Shown here: piece by piece, positions 1 through 6,877 of the stretch
Layout: each line of letters opens with the position of its first letter
How positions within the stretch are numbered: position 1 is the first letter of the stretch
NCBI GenBank assembly: GCA_903858915.1
Contig: CAIOKL010000009.1
Coordinates: forward strand, 1-10,237
Source: an uncultured Alphaproteobacteria bacterium
Lineage (GTDB): Bacteria; Pseudomonadota; Alphaproteobacteria; Rickettsiales; UBA1997
Direction: 5' to 3'
Length of the DNA stretch: 10,237 nt
Program-made: the position numbers and the translations under genes
Notes under the pieces: generated by a model
Told to the model about the DNA's origin: nothing
Databases searched by the model: none
The model's input: only the letters and a program-made list of their open reading frames with translations

Positions 1-20
1 CGACGCAATCCCCGGGGCAA

Positions 21-66
21 GTCGTCTTCGAAATCAAAATGAAATTTTGATTGAGAAAAGCGACGA
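21..66. repeat. Palindromic repeat, copy 1
   Basis: GTCGTC, then arm TTCGAAATCAAAAT (27-40), a short loop, arm ATTTTGAT (44-51), a partly paired stretch, and AAGCGACGA. The outer GTCG and CGAC can pair. The same core recurs at 95-137 and 6887-6933. The element sits in a shared context of GCAATCCC before it and GCGACGCGGTCCC after it. It resembles the intergenic palindromic elements common in Rickettsiales-like genomes; the family cannot be named from sequence alone. Confidence 0.75.
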
Positions 67-94
67 AGCCAAGCGACGCGGTCCCAGTCGCGGA

Positions 95-137
95 GTCGTC
101 TTCGAAATCAAAATTTATTTTGATTGAGAAAAGCGAC
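95..137. repeat. Palindromic repeat, copy 2
   Basis: Second copy, starting 74 bp after copy 1 and in the same orientation. The arms are TTCGAAATCAAAAT (101-114) and ATTTTGAT (117-124) with a 2-nt loop. It is preceded by AGTCGCGGA, as is the copy at 6887-6933. Right-arm bases after ATTTTGAT (TGAGAA) no longer match the left arm, whereas the third copy is a perfect palindrome here. Confidence 0.75.
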
Positions 138-146
138 GAAGGTTAC

Positions 147-187
147 TTCGCGTTTAAAAAATAGCCTAAACGGCTATTTTTAGCGAA
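147..187 (-). terminator. Terminator-like hairpin, probably for the sensor kinase
   Basis: A perfect 10-bp stem AAAAATAGCC / GGCTATTTTT (157-166 and 172-181) has a 5-nt loop and is extended by TTCGC / GCGAA (147-151 and 183-187). Read on the minus strand the stem ends in a run of six T, as in an intrinsic terminator. It would end transcripts leaving the kinase gene, whose stop codon is at 321. It is nearly symmetric, so it could also work on the plus strand. Confidence 0.5.
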
Positions 188-227
188 TAACGGGATCAGG
201 AACGAAGTGACGCAATCCCAGTCGCGA

Positions 228-248
228 ATCTTTTTCGAAGAAAAAGAT
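228..248. repeat. Small palindrome in a repeat context
   Basis: Perfect 9-bp arms ATCTTTTTC and GAAAAAGAT flank a GAA loop. The preceding bases GACGCAATCCCAGTCGCG match the leader of the other palindromic repeats. The palindrome itself differs in sequence but is again centred on TTCGAA. Confidence 0.55.
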
Positions 249-320
249 GAAACATTTATCAACAAGGAAAATCTAAAAAAACCCAAAATCTCATTGCGAA
301 CGCTTAGCCAAATAATTTTA

Positions 321-1688
321 TTAAAACGGAATAAAAACTCGCACCAAAAGACCGCCATATTTTTGAGAATCATCTAAAGAAATTCTACCGCCATGCGAAG
401 TGATGGCGTCAAGTGCAATCGCCATTCCAAGCCCCGAACCAACCGACTCGTTGACCTTATCAAGATTGCGCGAATTGTCGATGCGATAAAATGGCTTAAA
501 AACATTTTGTCGTTCTTTTTTTGGAATTCCCGGACCATCATCTTCAATTTCAATAATAAAATTATTTTGTGAAAGATAAGTGTTTAAATAAACTTTTTGT
601 GCATGATTTAAGCCATTATTGATAAGGTTTTTCAGCGCGCGGTTGAGTGCTAATTTTTTTATCGGAATTTCAAAATTATTATCTATTTTTGTTTCATAAT
701 TTATGATATGATTCATTTTTAAATAATAGCTGATAATTTTTTCGTTTAAAAATTTATTAATTTTGGTAATATTTGTTTTTTCTTTATCGTCTCCGCGGGC
801 AAAATCTAAATATTCATTTACCAATTTTTCCATATCATGAACATCGCTTTTTAAATCATCAATTTCAGAGCTTTGTTTCAACATTTCAAGTTGCAATTTC
901 ATGCGCGTAAGCGGAGTGCGTAAATCATGCGAAACCGCCGAAAGCATATCGGTCCTTTGCGAAATTTGACGCATCACGCGCTCTTTCATTTTGATAAAAG
1001 AAATCGTTAGTGAACGAATTTCTTGCGAACCGCTCGGGCGAAGGTTTGAAACATCTTGCCCTCTTCCAAATTTTTCCGCCAAATCGCTTAAATTTTTTAA
1101 AACTCTGATTTGATTTCTAAAAAAAATAATCGAAACCAACGAAGTTAAAATTGTGGTGAGAATCATCCAAAAAGTAAAAACATAAGAACTCGAACTGGTG
1201 ATTTTTTTAATCGGAATATCGAATGCCAGAATGCCTCGCCCCGATTGAACTTTCACGGTTATCATATCGGTATTTTCATGATCTTCAAAAATTTGATAGG
1301 GCTTTAAGCCATTATTTTCAAGCTCGGACTTAAAGCGATTGTAAGGGTCGATAATCGGATTAACATATTTATAAAATTTGCTTTTGTGCCAATCGCTATC
1401 GGCAATTTTTTTAGTTTTCAACCAACGATTATGTTCAAAAGAAAATTTCATTCCGGTGTTGTCGGAAAGCTCTTTGAGCAAAGATTTATATCCCGGTTTA
1501 TTCACAGAATTTTTGACAAAAACCATTTCGGCAATAACGCTTCGCGCCATGTGTTTCGTAATTACATCAAGATGCGTATAATAAAAAACATAAATCGAAA
1601 CAAGTTGCACAATAAGCGCCGAAACAATGATAATCATCATTGAACGACCGAATAAAGATCTGGGGATAAATTTTTTCAACCTTTGCAT
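321..1688 (-). CDS. EnvZ-like transmembrane sensor histidine kinase
   Basis: Inner-membrane two-component sensor kinase, 455 residues. TM1 is about residues 15-38, the periplasmic sensor region 39-167, and TM2 about 168-190, followed by a HAMP linker (about 191-243). The H-box SAVSHDLRTPLTRMKL carries the phosphorylated His254 and closely matches the EnvZ pattern. The N-box is NLINNGLNH (Asn358 should bind Mg-ATP), G1 is DDGPGIP (383-389), the F-box FKPFYR (397-402) and G2 GSGLGMA (417-423). All catalytic parts are present, so it should be active. By family it would autophosphorylate and pass phosphate to an OmpR-type regulator. No regulator is adjacent: upstream lies divergent pstB, so it appears orphan in this window. 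The signal sensed cannot be read from the sequence. The start ATG at 1688 places TM1 as expected; there is no clear Shine-Dalgarno site. Confidence 0.93.
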   Translation of the reverse strand: MQRLKKFIPRSLFGRSMMIIIVSALIVQLVSIYVFYYTHLDVITKHMARSVIAEMVFVKNSVNKPGYKSLLKELSDNTGMKFSFEHNRWLKTKKIADSDWHKSKFYKYVNPIIDPYNRFKSELENNGLKPYQIFEDHENTDMITVKVQSGRGILAFDIPIKKITSSSSYVFTFWMILTTILTSLVSIIFFRNQIRVLKNLSDLAEKFGRGQDVSNLRPSGSQEIRSLTISFIKMKERVMRQISQRTDMLSAVSHDLRTPLTRMKLQLEMLKQSSEIDDLKSDVHDMEKLVNEYLDFARGDDKEKTNITKINKFLNEKIISYYLKMNHIINYETKIDNNFEIPIKKLALNRALKNLINNGLNHAQKVYLNTYLSQNNFIIEIEDDGPGIPKKERQNVFKPFYRIDNSRNLDKVNESVGSGLGMAIALDAITSHGGRISLDDSQKYGGLLVRVFIPF

Positions 1689-1710
1689 TTGTGAAAATTG
1701 GTTTTATAAT
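1682..1710 (+). promoter_or_regulatory. Candidate sigma70 promoter for pstB
   Basis: A -35-like TTTGCA (1682-1687, 4 of 6 matches) lies 17 bp before a perfect -10 TATAAT (1705-1710). Transcription would start near 1717, about 28 nt before the pstB ATG. The -35 overlaps the start codon of the divergent kinase. This is a consensus match only, in AT-rich DNA where chance matches are common. Confidence 0.45.
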
Positions 1711-1744
1711 TTTAAAAAATGACTTCTAATAATTTTTAAAAAAC

Positions 1745-2503
1745 ATGGAAAATAAAATTACCGCGAGCAATGTTAATCTTTACTATGGACAAAAACAAGC
1801 TTTGTTTGGCGTAAATATTAATTTCAAAGAAAAATCGGTTACCGCCTTGATTGGTCCATCGGGATGCGGTAAATCATCTTTTTTACGATGCTTAAATCGC
1901 ATGAATGACACTATTTTAAATTGTAAAATTGATGGAGAAATTTTACTAGATGGTAAAAATATTTATCACGACGACCTTGACTTGGTTCTTCTTCGCGCAA
2001 GGGTTGGCATGGTTTTTCAAAAACCCAACCCCTTCCCTAAAACCATTTATGAAAATGTCGCTTACGGTCCAAAAATTCATGGACTTTTTCAAAAAAAATC
2101 TGAGCTTGATAACATCGTCGAAGAAAGCCTAGCTAAGGCGGGACTGTGGAACGAAATCAAAGATCGTCTTCACGATCAGGCCAGTGCTTTATCGGGCGGA
2201 CAACAACAAAGATTATGCATTGCGCGCACCATCGCCATCGAACCCGAAATTATTTTGATGGACGAACCGTGTTCTGCCCTTGACCCGATTGCCACCGCCA
2301 AAATCGAAGAATTAATCGACGAACTCAAAGAAAATTTTACGATTATTATCGTGACCCACTCGATGCAACAAGCGGCGCGAGTTTCCGACATGACGGCATT
2401 TTTTAATATGGGAAAAATTGTTGAATATGGCACTACCGACAAAATTTTCACTAACCCGGTAAATCAACAGACTCAAGATTATATCACGGGTCGCTTTGGT
2501 TAA
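1745..2503 (+). CDS. pstB: Phosphate ABC transporter ATP-binding protein PstB
   Basis: Cytoplasmic ATPase subunit of the PstSCAB high-affinity phosphate importer. At 252 residues it has the usual family length. Walker A is GPSGCGKSS (37-45). The Q-loop FQKPNPFP (91-98) is the PstB hallmark. The ABC signature is LSGGQQQR (149-156), Walker B ILMDEP (170-175) with catalytic Glu174, then CSALDP as the D-loop region and the switch His205 (VTHSM). All nucleotide-binding motifs are intact. The membrane subunits pstC and pstA, the binding protein pstS and the regulator phoU are not in the window, at least not downstream, where a tatB-like gene follows after 15 bp. The two genes are probably cotranscribed, with tatB as passenger. 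No strong Shine-Dalgarno site precedes the ATG. Confidence 0.96.
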   Translation: MENKITASNVNLYYGQKQALFGVNINFKEKSVTALIGPSGCGKSSFLRCLNRMNDTILNCKIDGEILLDGKNIYHDDLDLVLLRARVGMVFQKPNPFPKTIYENVAYGPKIHGLFQKKSELDNIVEESLAKAGLWNEIKDRLHDQASALSGGQQQRLCIARTIAIEPEIILMDEPCSALDPIATAKIEELIDELKENFTIIIVTHSMQQAARVSDMTAFFNMGKIVEYGTTDKIFTNPVNQQTQDYITGRFG

Positions 2504-2518
2504 TTTTAAAAAATAATA

Positions 2519-2941
2519 ATGTTTGGTTTTTCTTTAGCGGAACTATTTTTAGTTTTATTGGCAATTCTTATTTTTATTAAACCGCAAGACCTCCCGGAGA
2601 TCGCGCGCTTTATCGGCAAGGCGATTTACCACGGCAAAAGACTTTATCAAAAACTCAAAAATTCTTTGACGGAATTGGAAAAAGAATTTGAACTCGATAG
2701 CCTTCGGCATGAAGTAAATCAAGCCATCGCTTCGGAAAAATTAAAACATGAAGATGTTGGCGAAGAAGATTCGACGATAATCGTTGATATGTATGGCAAT
2801 GAACATCGGGTGAGTAATATCAAAGAAATTCGTAGCGATTTAGATGATGAAAAAATTAAAAAAGAGGTCGAAGAAAGCAACGCTCTGAATAAGTCGAAGC
2901 TTGATCGAGAAAGTGAAAATGATGGCGCGAAACAGAGTTAA
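2519..2941 (+). CDS. tatB: Sec-independent translocase subunit TatB-like protein
   Basis: A 140-residue TatA/B-family protein for twin-arginine export of folded proteins. The N-terminal membrane helix is residues 4-20 (SLAELFLVLLAILIFI) with Glu8, the polar TM residue typical of TatB. It is followed by a hinge KPQDLPE, an amphipathic helix with the IARFIGKA start (about 29-55), and a long charged, probably disordered tail. The usual hinge Gly-Pro is Lys-Pro here, a mild oddity. Length and tail fit TatB better than the shorter TatA. tatA and tatC are not in the window. The gene begins 15 bp after pstB, so it is probably in the same transcript, and ends 12 bp from the convergent membrane-protein gene. 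Confidence 0.8.
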   Translation: MFGFSLAELFLVLLAILIFIKPQDLPEIARFIGKAIYHGKRLYQKLKNSLTELEKEFELDSLRHEVNQAIASEKLKHEDVGEEDSTIIVDMYGNEHRVSNIKEIRSDLDDEKIKKEVEESNALNKSKLDRESENDGAKQS

Positions 2942-2953
2942 ATATTTTATAAA

Positions 2954-3319
2954 TTAATTTCTCTTTTCTGGAAAAAGAGATTTGATTATCATATATGGTA
3001 GCCCAAGAATGTTGATGGTTGTAGTCGTAAGCAATGCAATAACTACACTACTTTCTAATTTTCCCTCGTTCAGAACCAAAAGAAGCAATATATAAGCTAT
3101 AAAAATTAGATAAATAGAAACAACCCACTTAACCCAAACGCAAATACCTTTTTTAAGTTTAAGTTCGCTTTCCGTAATTTTATTTAATAATTCCTTTGCA
3201 CGCAAATCTTCGTCTTTCAACTCGCTTGGATTCGCAAAATCTTTTGCTTGAGGTCTCGATAATATTTTTTGTTTATAATTTGATGATAAAACTTTATCAA
3301 TAATATTTTTATCTTTCAT
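2954..3319 (-). CDS. Small two-helix membrane protein; candidate toxin paired with the Panacea protein
   Basis: A 121-residue protein I do not recognise by family. Residues 1-55 are hydrophilic and lysine/glutamate rich. Two membrane helices follow (about 58-83 and 91-113), then a short basic tail ending in EKRN. Its ATG directly abuts the TAG of the Panacea gene (TAGATG, no spacer), so the two are almost certainly cotranscribed and translationally coupled. Panacea-domain proteins are known as antitoxins for very diverse partner toxins, some of them membrane-active. The role as toxin is inferred from this pairing and the topology, not from homology. It could instead be an unrelated membrane protein. 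The gene is convergent with tatB, with only 12 bp between their stop codons. Confidence 0.75.
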   Translation of the reverse strand: MKDKNIIDKVLSSNYKQKILSRPQAKDFANPSELKDEDLRAKELLNKITESELKLKKGICVWVKWVVSIYLIFIAYILLLLVLNEGKLESSVVIALLTTTTINILGLPYMIIKSLFPEKRN

Positions 3320-3835
3320 CTATTGAGCAGATTTAATATATTTTTCAATTGCTACATGAGCTCTTTTTACAATTTTATCATCTTCCATCGGAAAATTTTC
3401 TCCTTGAGCATAAGCAAGAGACCAAGGAGTATTATTATCTTCATGCGTAATCCTACTCAAATCCCAACCATCACGATCTTTATAGATTTCCCAGATGGCA
3501 CCAACAACTTTCAAAGTATCTTCATCCTCCTTACTGATTGCTGGATAAGACATTTCATCATTTTCTTTAGATAATTCAAAATCTATAGAATATTGTTGAA
3601 TTGGCGAATTGCCAAATCTTTTGAACTCATGATAAATCGACGGAACCACTGGACCGTAGCGCCAAGCTTCCACCCTTTCTGTGAAGAGTTTTTTTTCAAA
3701 AATCGCAAGATACCAAGCGTAAGAAAAATAAACCAATTTTATTAACTTCATTGGCGTCATATCTTTGACGCCATCTTTCTTGGCTTTTGAAAGGAAATAA
3801 TTTGCTATATGGGCTGGTAAATATGTGTATTTCAT
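3320..3835 (-). CDS. Panacea (DUF4065, SocA/GepA-like) domain protein, probable antitoxin
   Basis: A 171-residue soluble protein that is nearly all Panacea domain. Visible family motifs are the helix MTPMKLIKLVYFSYAWYLA (26-44), the core VEAWRYGPVVPSIYHEF (55-71) and the C-terminal LSRITHEDNNTPW (126-138). Known members include Caulobacter SocA, a proteolytic adaptor antitoxin for SocB, phage GepA-type proteins, and the PanA antitoxins that neutralise many unrelated toxins. Here the downstream gene is a small membrane protein starting at the base after this stop codon, which fits an antitoxin-first operon. A strong promoter and a leader inverted repeat lie upstream. Family assignment is firm; the antitoxin role is inference. 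Confidence 0.9.
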   Translation of the reverse strand: MKYTYLPAHIANYFLSKAKKDGVKDMTPMKLIKLVYFSYAWYLAIFEKKLFTERVEAWRYGPVVPSIYHEFKRFGNSPIQQYSIDFELSKENDEMSYPAISKEDEDTLKVVGAIWEIYKDRDGWDLSRITHEDNNTPWSLAYAQGENFPMEDDKIVKRAHVAIEKYIKSAQ

Positions 3836-3869
3836 TTTTAATATCTTTTTATTTTGGTGTTATTTTAAG

Positions 3870-3903
3870 ATTAGTTATGAATTTTTATTCAAGAATAACT
3901 AAT
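3870..3903 (-). promoter_or_regulatory. Inverted repeat in the leader of the Panacea operon (possible operator)
   Basis: Perfect 9-bp arms ATTAGTTAT (3870-3878) and ATAACTAAT (3895-3903) are separated by 16 nt that hold a nested GAAT/ATTC. The near edge lies 17 bp downstream of the -10 box, just past the expected transcription start. This position suits a repressor operator or an RNA leader hairpin. The binding protein is unknown. Confidence 0.45.
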
Positions 3904-3920
3904 GTAATTTTGTGATTAAC

Positions 3921-3950
3921 ATTATATTAATTGCAAAAATATTCTGTCAA
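3921..3950 (-). promoter_or_regulatory. Strong consensus sigma70 promoter for the Panacea operon
   Basis: Read on the minus strand, a perfect -35 TTGACA (3950-3945) and a perfect -10 TATAAT (3926-3921) are separated by 18 bp. Transcription would begin near 3914, giving a leader of about 80 nt before the ATG at 3835. It is the best promoter match I found in the window. Confidence 0.75.
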
Positions 3951-3971
3951 TAGTTTATTTTTAAACAAAAT

Positions 3972-4059
3972 TAAATTTGCTAAAGCAAATTTAGCTTTTA
4001 AGTTGAATCGCTTCACGGCGAGTAAATCGCCGTATTCGCGATGAGATTTTGGATTTTGG
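3972..4059 (-). repeat. Dispersed two-hairpin repeat, copy on the minus strand
   Basis: On the minus strand this begins with CCAAAATCTCATCGCG. It then forms a 7-bp hairpin ACGGCGA-TTTAC-TCGCCGT (4033-4015), runs through AAGCGATT, and ends with an 8-bp hairpin AAATTTGC / GCAAATTT (3992-3973). A second copy on the plus strand at 6757-6841 has the same order and spacing with compensatory stem changes. It lies just after the outer-membrane protein gene and may end its transcript. Confidence 0.75.
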
Positions 4060-4077
4060 CTTCGAGTTTTTATTATC

Positions 4078-4887
4078 TCACGAACTACCCCCCAAATCAA
4101 AAACAAAACCAACATTAATTGACCGCGAAACATTGTTAATCAAGGGTTTATAGGGCGCTTCGCGATATCTTCTTTGTTTAAAATTATGGCGAATTTCGAA
4201 AGATAATTTTTGATTCAAACGATAAATCAAACTGGTTTTAAATTCATTGTCCAAGCTGTAGCGATCAATAAAAAAATAACTCCGTTGATTGAGCGTAAAA
4301 TTCTCCAAAAATTTATAATTCAAGCGAGTTGAAATAATATAATCAATTTCGCTTCCTAGTTCTTTCATAACATGGTTTGAAGTGCTTAAATCGACTTCCA
4401 ATTTATCTTTGAAAAAAATATATCCAAAACCGCCCGCCGTTCGACTGTCGTAGTAAAAACTCGACATATCGTCGTAAATTGTGCGATGATAAAAAACTCC
4501 ATAAAAATTACTCGCTAAAATTCGCGCCTTGCTGGCAAAAGTTGCGTCATATAATTCAGAAGTTTTTATATCAAATTGTTTTTTCTTGCCACTACCAACA
4601 TCGGCATATTTTACTTCGTGATCAAAATTTAATTCGTGAATAAAATTATTACTTTGATAAAGATAGCGCGAAGTCGCTTGATAATTTCGCGAATTATTAT
4701 CGGAAGAATAATTGCCCGTTAATGACAAATATTGTTTGGCTCGACTGCCTTTGTAAAATTTTTTTGTCCTCGGCGCGATAATGGCTTCGCGGGTTGAGCG
4801 CGTTTCGATTGCTAAAGAATTTTTGGCATTAAAGAAAATGCACAAAAAGAATAATGCTGAAAAAACTAGCTTGGAGATAATTGACAT
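4078..4887 (-). CDS. Probable outer-membrane beta-barrel protein (DUF481-like)
   Basis: A 269-residue exported protein. A signal peptide spans residues 1-26: two lysine/serine-flanked residues at the start, a hydrophobic core VFSALFFLCIFFN, and a likely cleavage after NSLA. The mature part consists of alternating aromatic/polar stretches typical of amphipathic beta strands, for example FGYIFFKDKLEVDLST, DYIISTRLNYKFLENFTL and SINVGFVFDLG. The pattern resembles the DUF481 (YdiY-like) family of putative outer-membrane barrels, but I cannot confirm membership by eye. A short GGSS follows the last strand, so the usual C-terminal aromatic residue is not terminal. It lies 62 bp downstream of the Pro/Ala-rich membrane protein on the same strand and may share its transcript. 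Confidence 0.72.
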   Translation of the reverse strand: MSIISKLVFSALFFLCIFFNAKNSLAIETRSTREAIIAPRTKKFYKGSRAKQYLSLTGNYSSDNNSRNYQATSRYLYQSNNFIHELNFDHEVKYADVGSGKKKQFDIKTSELYDATFASKARILASNFYGVFYHRTIYDDMSSFYYDSRTAGGFGYIFFKDKLEVDLSTSNHVMKELGSEIDYIISTRLNYKFLENFTLNQRSYFFIDRYSLDNEFKTSLIYRLNQKLSFEIRHNFKQRRYREAPYKPLINNVSRSINVGFVFDLGGSS

Positions 4888-4949
4888 TTGGGTTTAGAAT
4901 TAGTGGTGTTGATATTGGGTTTTTAGGTTTTTAGTGGTGTAAAATTAAA

Positions 4950-5285
4950 TTAGCGAGGATTGCTTGGCGCTACTGGCGCAACAACTGGTGAATTTTGTAC
5001 TGGAGCTGGTACATTTTCAGTTGGAGCTGGAGCTACGGGTTGCATAACCTGAGGAGCGTTTGGATCAACATTATCAAGAGCTGGAGCGCTTGGATCGACA
5101 ACCTCTTCAGCAGAAATACCAATTTCGCTATTTTCGTTTGATAGGTCAGGCAACTCGACCTCTTGCTCGTCTTGAGTTTCCAACCAACTCATGTGAGTTT
5201 TAACGGATTCAGAATATTTTACTCCCAAGAAAAAAGAAAATATTATTAGGGCAATTATAACGATTACTTCAACAGTTTTAATCAT
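4950..5285 (-). CDS. Single-pass membrane protein with Pro/Ala-rich tail, function unknown
   Basis: A 111-residue protein with an N-terminal signal anchor (about 4-23, TVEVIVIIALIIFSFFLGVK). An acidic segment (37-63) follows, then a proline/alanine-rich low-complexity tail (about 64-111) with a degenerate repeat of VDPSAPAL / VDPNAPQV and repeated APV units. By topology the tail would be periplasmic, as in proteins that span toward the cell wall or outer membrane. No family is recognisable. It sits between pdhC (90 bp upstream) and the barrel protein (62 bp downstream), all on the minus strand. The low-complexity tail makes homology searches unreliable. Confidence 0.68.
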   Translation of the reverse strand: MIKTVEVIVIIALIIFSFFLGVKYSESVKTHMSWLETQDEQEVELPDLSNENSEIGISAEEVVDPSAPALDNVDPNAPQVMQPVAPAPTENVPAPVQNSPVVAPVAPSNPR

Positions 5286-5375
5286 AAAAAAATTATTTAG
5301 TTAAGGTTTAAGATTATTTTAAAATAAAATTCATTTAATTTAATGGCAAATGTTTTTTTTAGTTTTTGAAAAATA

Positions 5376-6635
5376 CTACAAAATATTTAAAATTGGATGC
5401 TCGATAAAACGACGCAAAGATTTTAAAAATTCAGCACCAATTGCGCCATCGACAACGCGATGATCGCATGATAGAGTAACATTCATCATATGTCCAATTT
5501 TAATTTGACCATGTTCAACTATCGGTTTTTCAACCGCGCGAGACACTGCCAAAATACAACTTTGCGGAGGATTTACAATTGCCGAAAAATTATCGATTCC
5601 AAACATTCCTAAATTTGAAATACTAAAAGTTCCGCCTTGAAATTCTTCAGGCGCAAGCTTGCCTTCGCGAGCTTTTTTAGCGAGTTGTTTTGATTCTTTG
5701 GAAATTGCTTGAATTGATTTTTGATCAGCATTTTTAATAATTGGAGTTATTAGCCCGCCATCAATCGCCACCGCCATTGAAATATCAATATTATTATAAA
5801 TTAAAATTGCCTCATCGGTCCAAGAAGAATTGGCTTCCGGAACTTTTTTCAAGGCCATCGCCGTGGCTTTAATTATCAAATCATTGACTGAAATTTTATA
5901 AGACGGATTACCGCTTTCATCGAGCTCGGCAACTTCATTTAAAGCGTGCCTTAACTCGTTTAATTTATCAATTTTGAACTCGCAAGATAAATAAAAATGC
6001 GGGACGGTTTGTTTAGATTCCAAAAGTCTTTTAGCAATTACTTTGCGGACATTATTATTTTTGACCGCATAAAATTCTTGCGGATTGCGATGAACAACGC
6101 CTTGACGCGAACCGCCATTTTTTACAAATCCCAAAACATCGTCTTTGATAATTCTGCCTCGTGGTCCCGAGCCAGCAATTTGCGATAAAACAACGCCCTC
6201 TTCCTTGGCAATTCTTTTGGCAAGTGGACTAGCTTTTACGATATTTGAATCGTTGGAATTGCTTAAATTTTTTGATGCGCTTATAGAATTATCAAGTATT
6301 GGGGCTGATTTTTTTTCTTCAATTATTTTAGTTTCTTCAACTTTTTTGACAGCATTTGCCGACGCATAATTTTCGAGAGCTTTTTTATCTTCTCCATCCT
6401 CTAAAATCAAGGCAATACAACTATTAACCGCCACATTTTCGGTGCCTTCGGCGACTAAAATTTTCCCCAAAGTTCCTTCGTCAACCGCTTCAACTTCCAT
6501 GGTTGCTTTATCGGTTTCGATTTCGGCGATAACTTCGCCGGCTTTGATTTTATCACCTTCTTTTTTTACCCACTTTGCAAGATTGCCTTCTTTCATTGTC
6601 GGCGAAAGCGCGGGCATTAATATTTCAATTGGCAT
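5376..6635 (-). CDS. pdhC: Pyruvate dehydrogenase E2, dihydrolipoamide acetyltransferase
   Basis: E2 core of the pyruvate dehydrogenase complex, which moves the acetyl group from lipoamide to CoA to give acetyl-CoA. It has 419 residues with one lipoyl domain (about 1-78; the lipoylated Lys43 is in ETDKATMEV). A charged linker follows, then the E1/E3-binding domain (about 134-170, ASPLAKRIAKEEGV, SGPRGRI), and the catalytic acyltransferase domain (about 192-419). The catalytic domain carries the active-site motif DHRVVDGA with His392 and Asp396, and TFSISNLGMFG. The gene is complete. The N-terminus MPIEILMPALSPTM is very like alphaproteobacterial and Rickettsia PdhC, which supports the start at 6635. 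E1 (pdhA, pdhB) and E3 genes are not adjacent in this window. Confidence 0.96.
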   Translation of the reverse strand: MPIEILMPALSPTMKEGNLAKWVKKEGDKIKAGEVIAEIETDKATMEVEAVDEGTLGKILVAEGTENVAVNSCIALILEDGEDKKALENYASANAVKKVEETKIIEEKKSAPILDNSISASKNLSNSNDSNIVKASPLAKRIAKEEGVVLSQIAGSGPRGRIIKDDVLGFVKNGGSRQGVVHRNPQEFYAVKNNNVRKVIAKRLLESKQTVPHFYLSCEFKIDKLNELRHALNEVAELDESGNPSYKISVNDLIIKATAMALKKVPEANSSWTDEAILIYNNIDISMAVAIDGGLITPIIKNADQKSIQAISKESKQLAKKAREGKLAPEEFQGGTFSISNLGMFGIDNFSAIVNPPQSCILAVSRAVEKPIVEHGQIKIGHMMNVTLSCDHRVVDGAIGAEFLKSLRRFIEHPILNIL

Positions 6636-6756
6636 TTGTAATTTATTTGATTAATTTTTGAATAAAACTTCGCTAAAATAATATTTTTAAGCAACTAAAA
6701 GTCTAGTTTTATTTAGATTTATAAAATGAAAAGGTTTTAACCGCAAAAAAAATCCA

Positions 6757-6841
6757 AAAAACCCAAATCTCATCGCGGATGTCGCGATTCACTCGCGACG
6801 GAGCGATTAAAATTCTTCCTAAATTTGCGTTAGCAAATTTA
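6757..6841 (+). repeat. Dispersed two-hairpin repeat, copy on the plus strand
   Basis: Begins with CCCAAATCTCATCGCG, followed by a 7-bp hairpin GTCGCGA-TTCAC-TCGCGAC (6781-6799), then GAGCGATT, then an 8-bp hairpin AAATTTGC-GTTA-GCAAATTT (6821-6840). Compared with the copy at 3972-4059, three of the seven pairs of the first stem changed on both arms and still pair. Confidence 0.78.
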
Positions 6842-6877
6842 ATGCGTAGCAGATCATGAGCGAAGCGAAGCAATCCC

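Larger units (their letters stand above)
1..320. repeat. Non-coding repeat cluster left of the sensor kinase
   Basis: No convincing gene lies here. The stretch is built of hairpin-forming units: two tandem copies of a palindromic repeat with TTCGAAATCAAAAT arms (cores 21-66 and 95-137, 74 bp apart), a bidirectional terminator-like hairpin (147-187), a related unit with a different palindrome (228-248), and a 5' fragment of another dispersed repeat (about 277-302). An ORF can be read on the minus strand at 143-373, but it overlaps the kinase 3' end and the hairpins and looks spurious. Confidence 0.7.

Noticed and set aside
21..137. CRISPR array
   Set aside because: There are only two tandem units of about 74 bp, the repeated part is palindromic and also occurs singly at 6878-6945, and no cas genes are present.
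143..373. Minus-strand ORF of 76 codons
   Set aside because: It runs through the terminator-like hairpin and repeat units and overlaps the end of the kinase gene; no recognisable protein features.
3927..4133. Minus-strand ORF of 68 codons
   Set aside because: It overlaps the end of the barrel-protein gene and passes through the two-hairpin repeat, so it is likely spurious.
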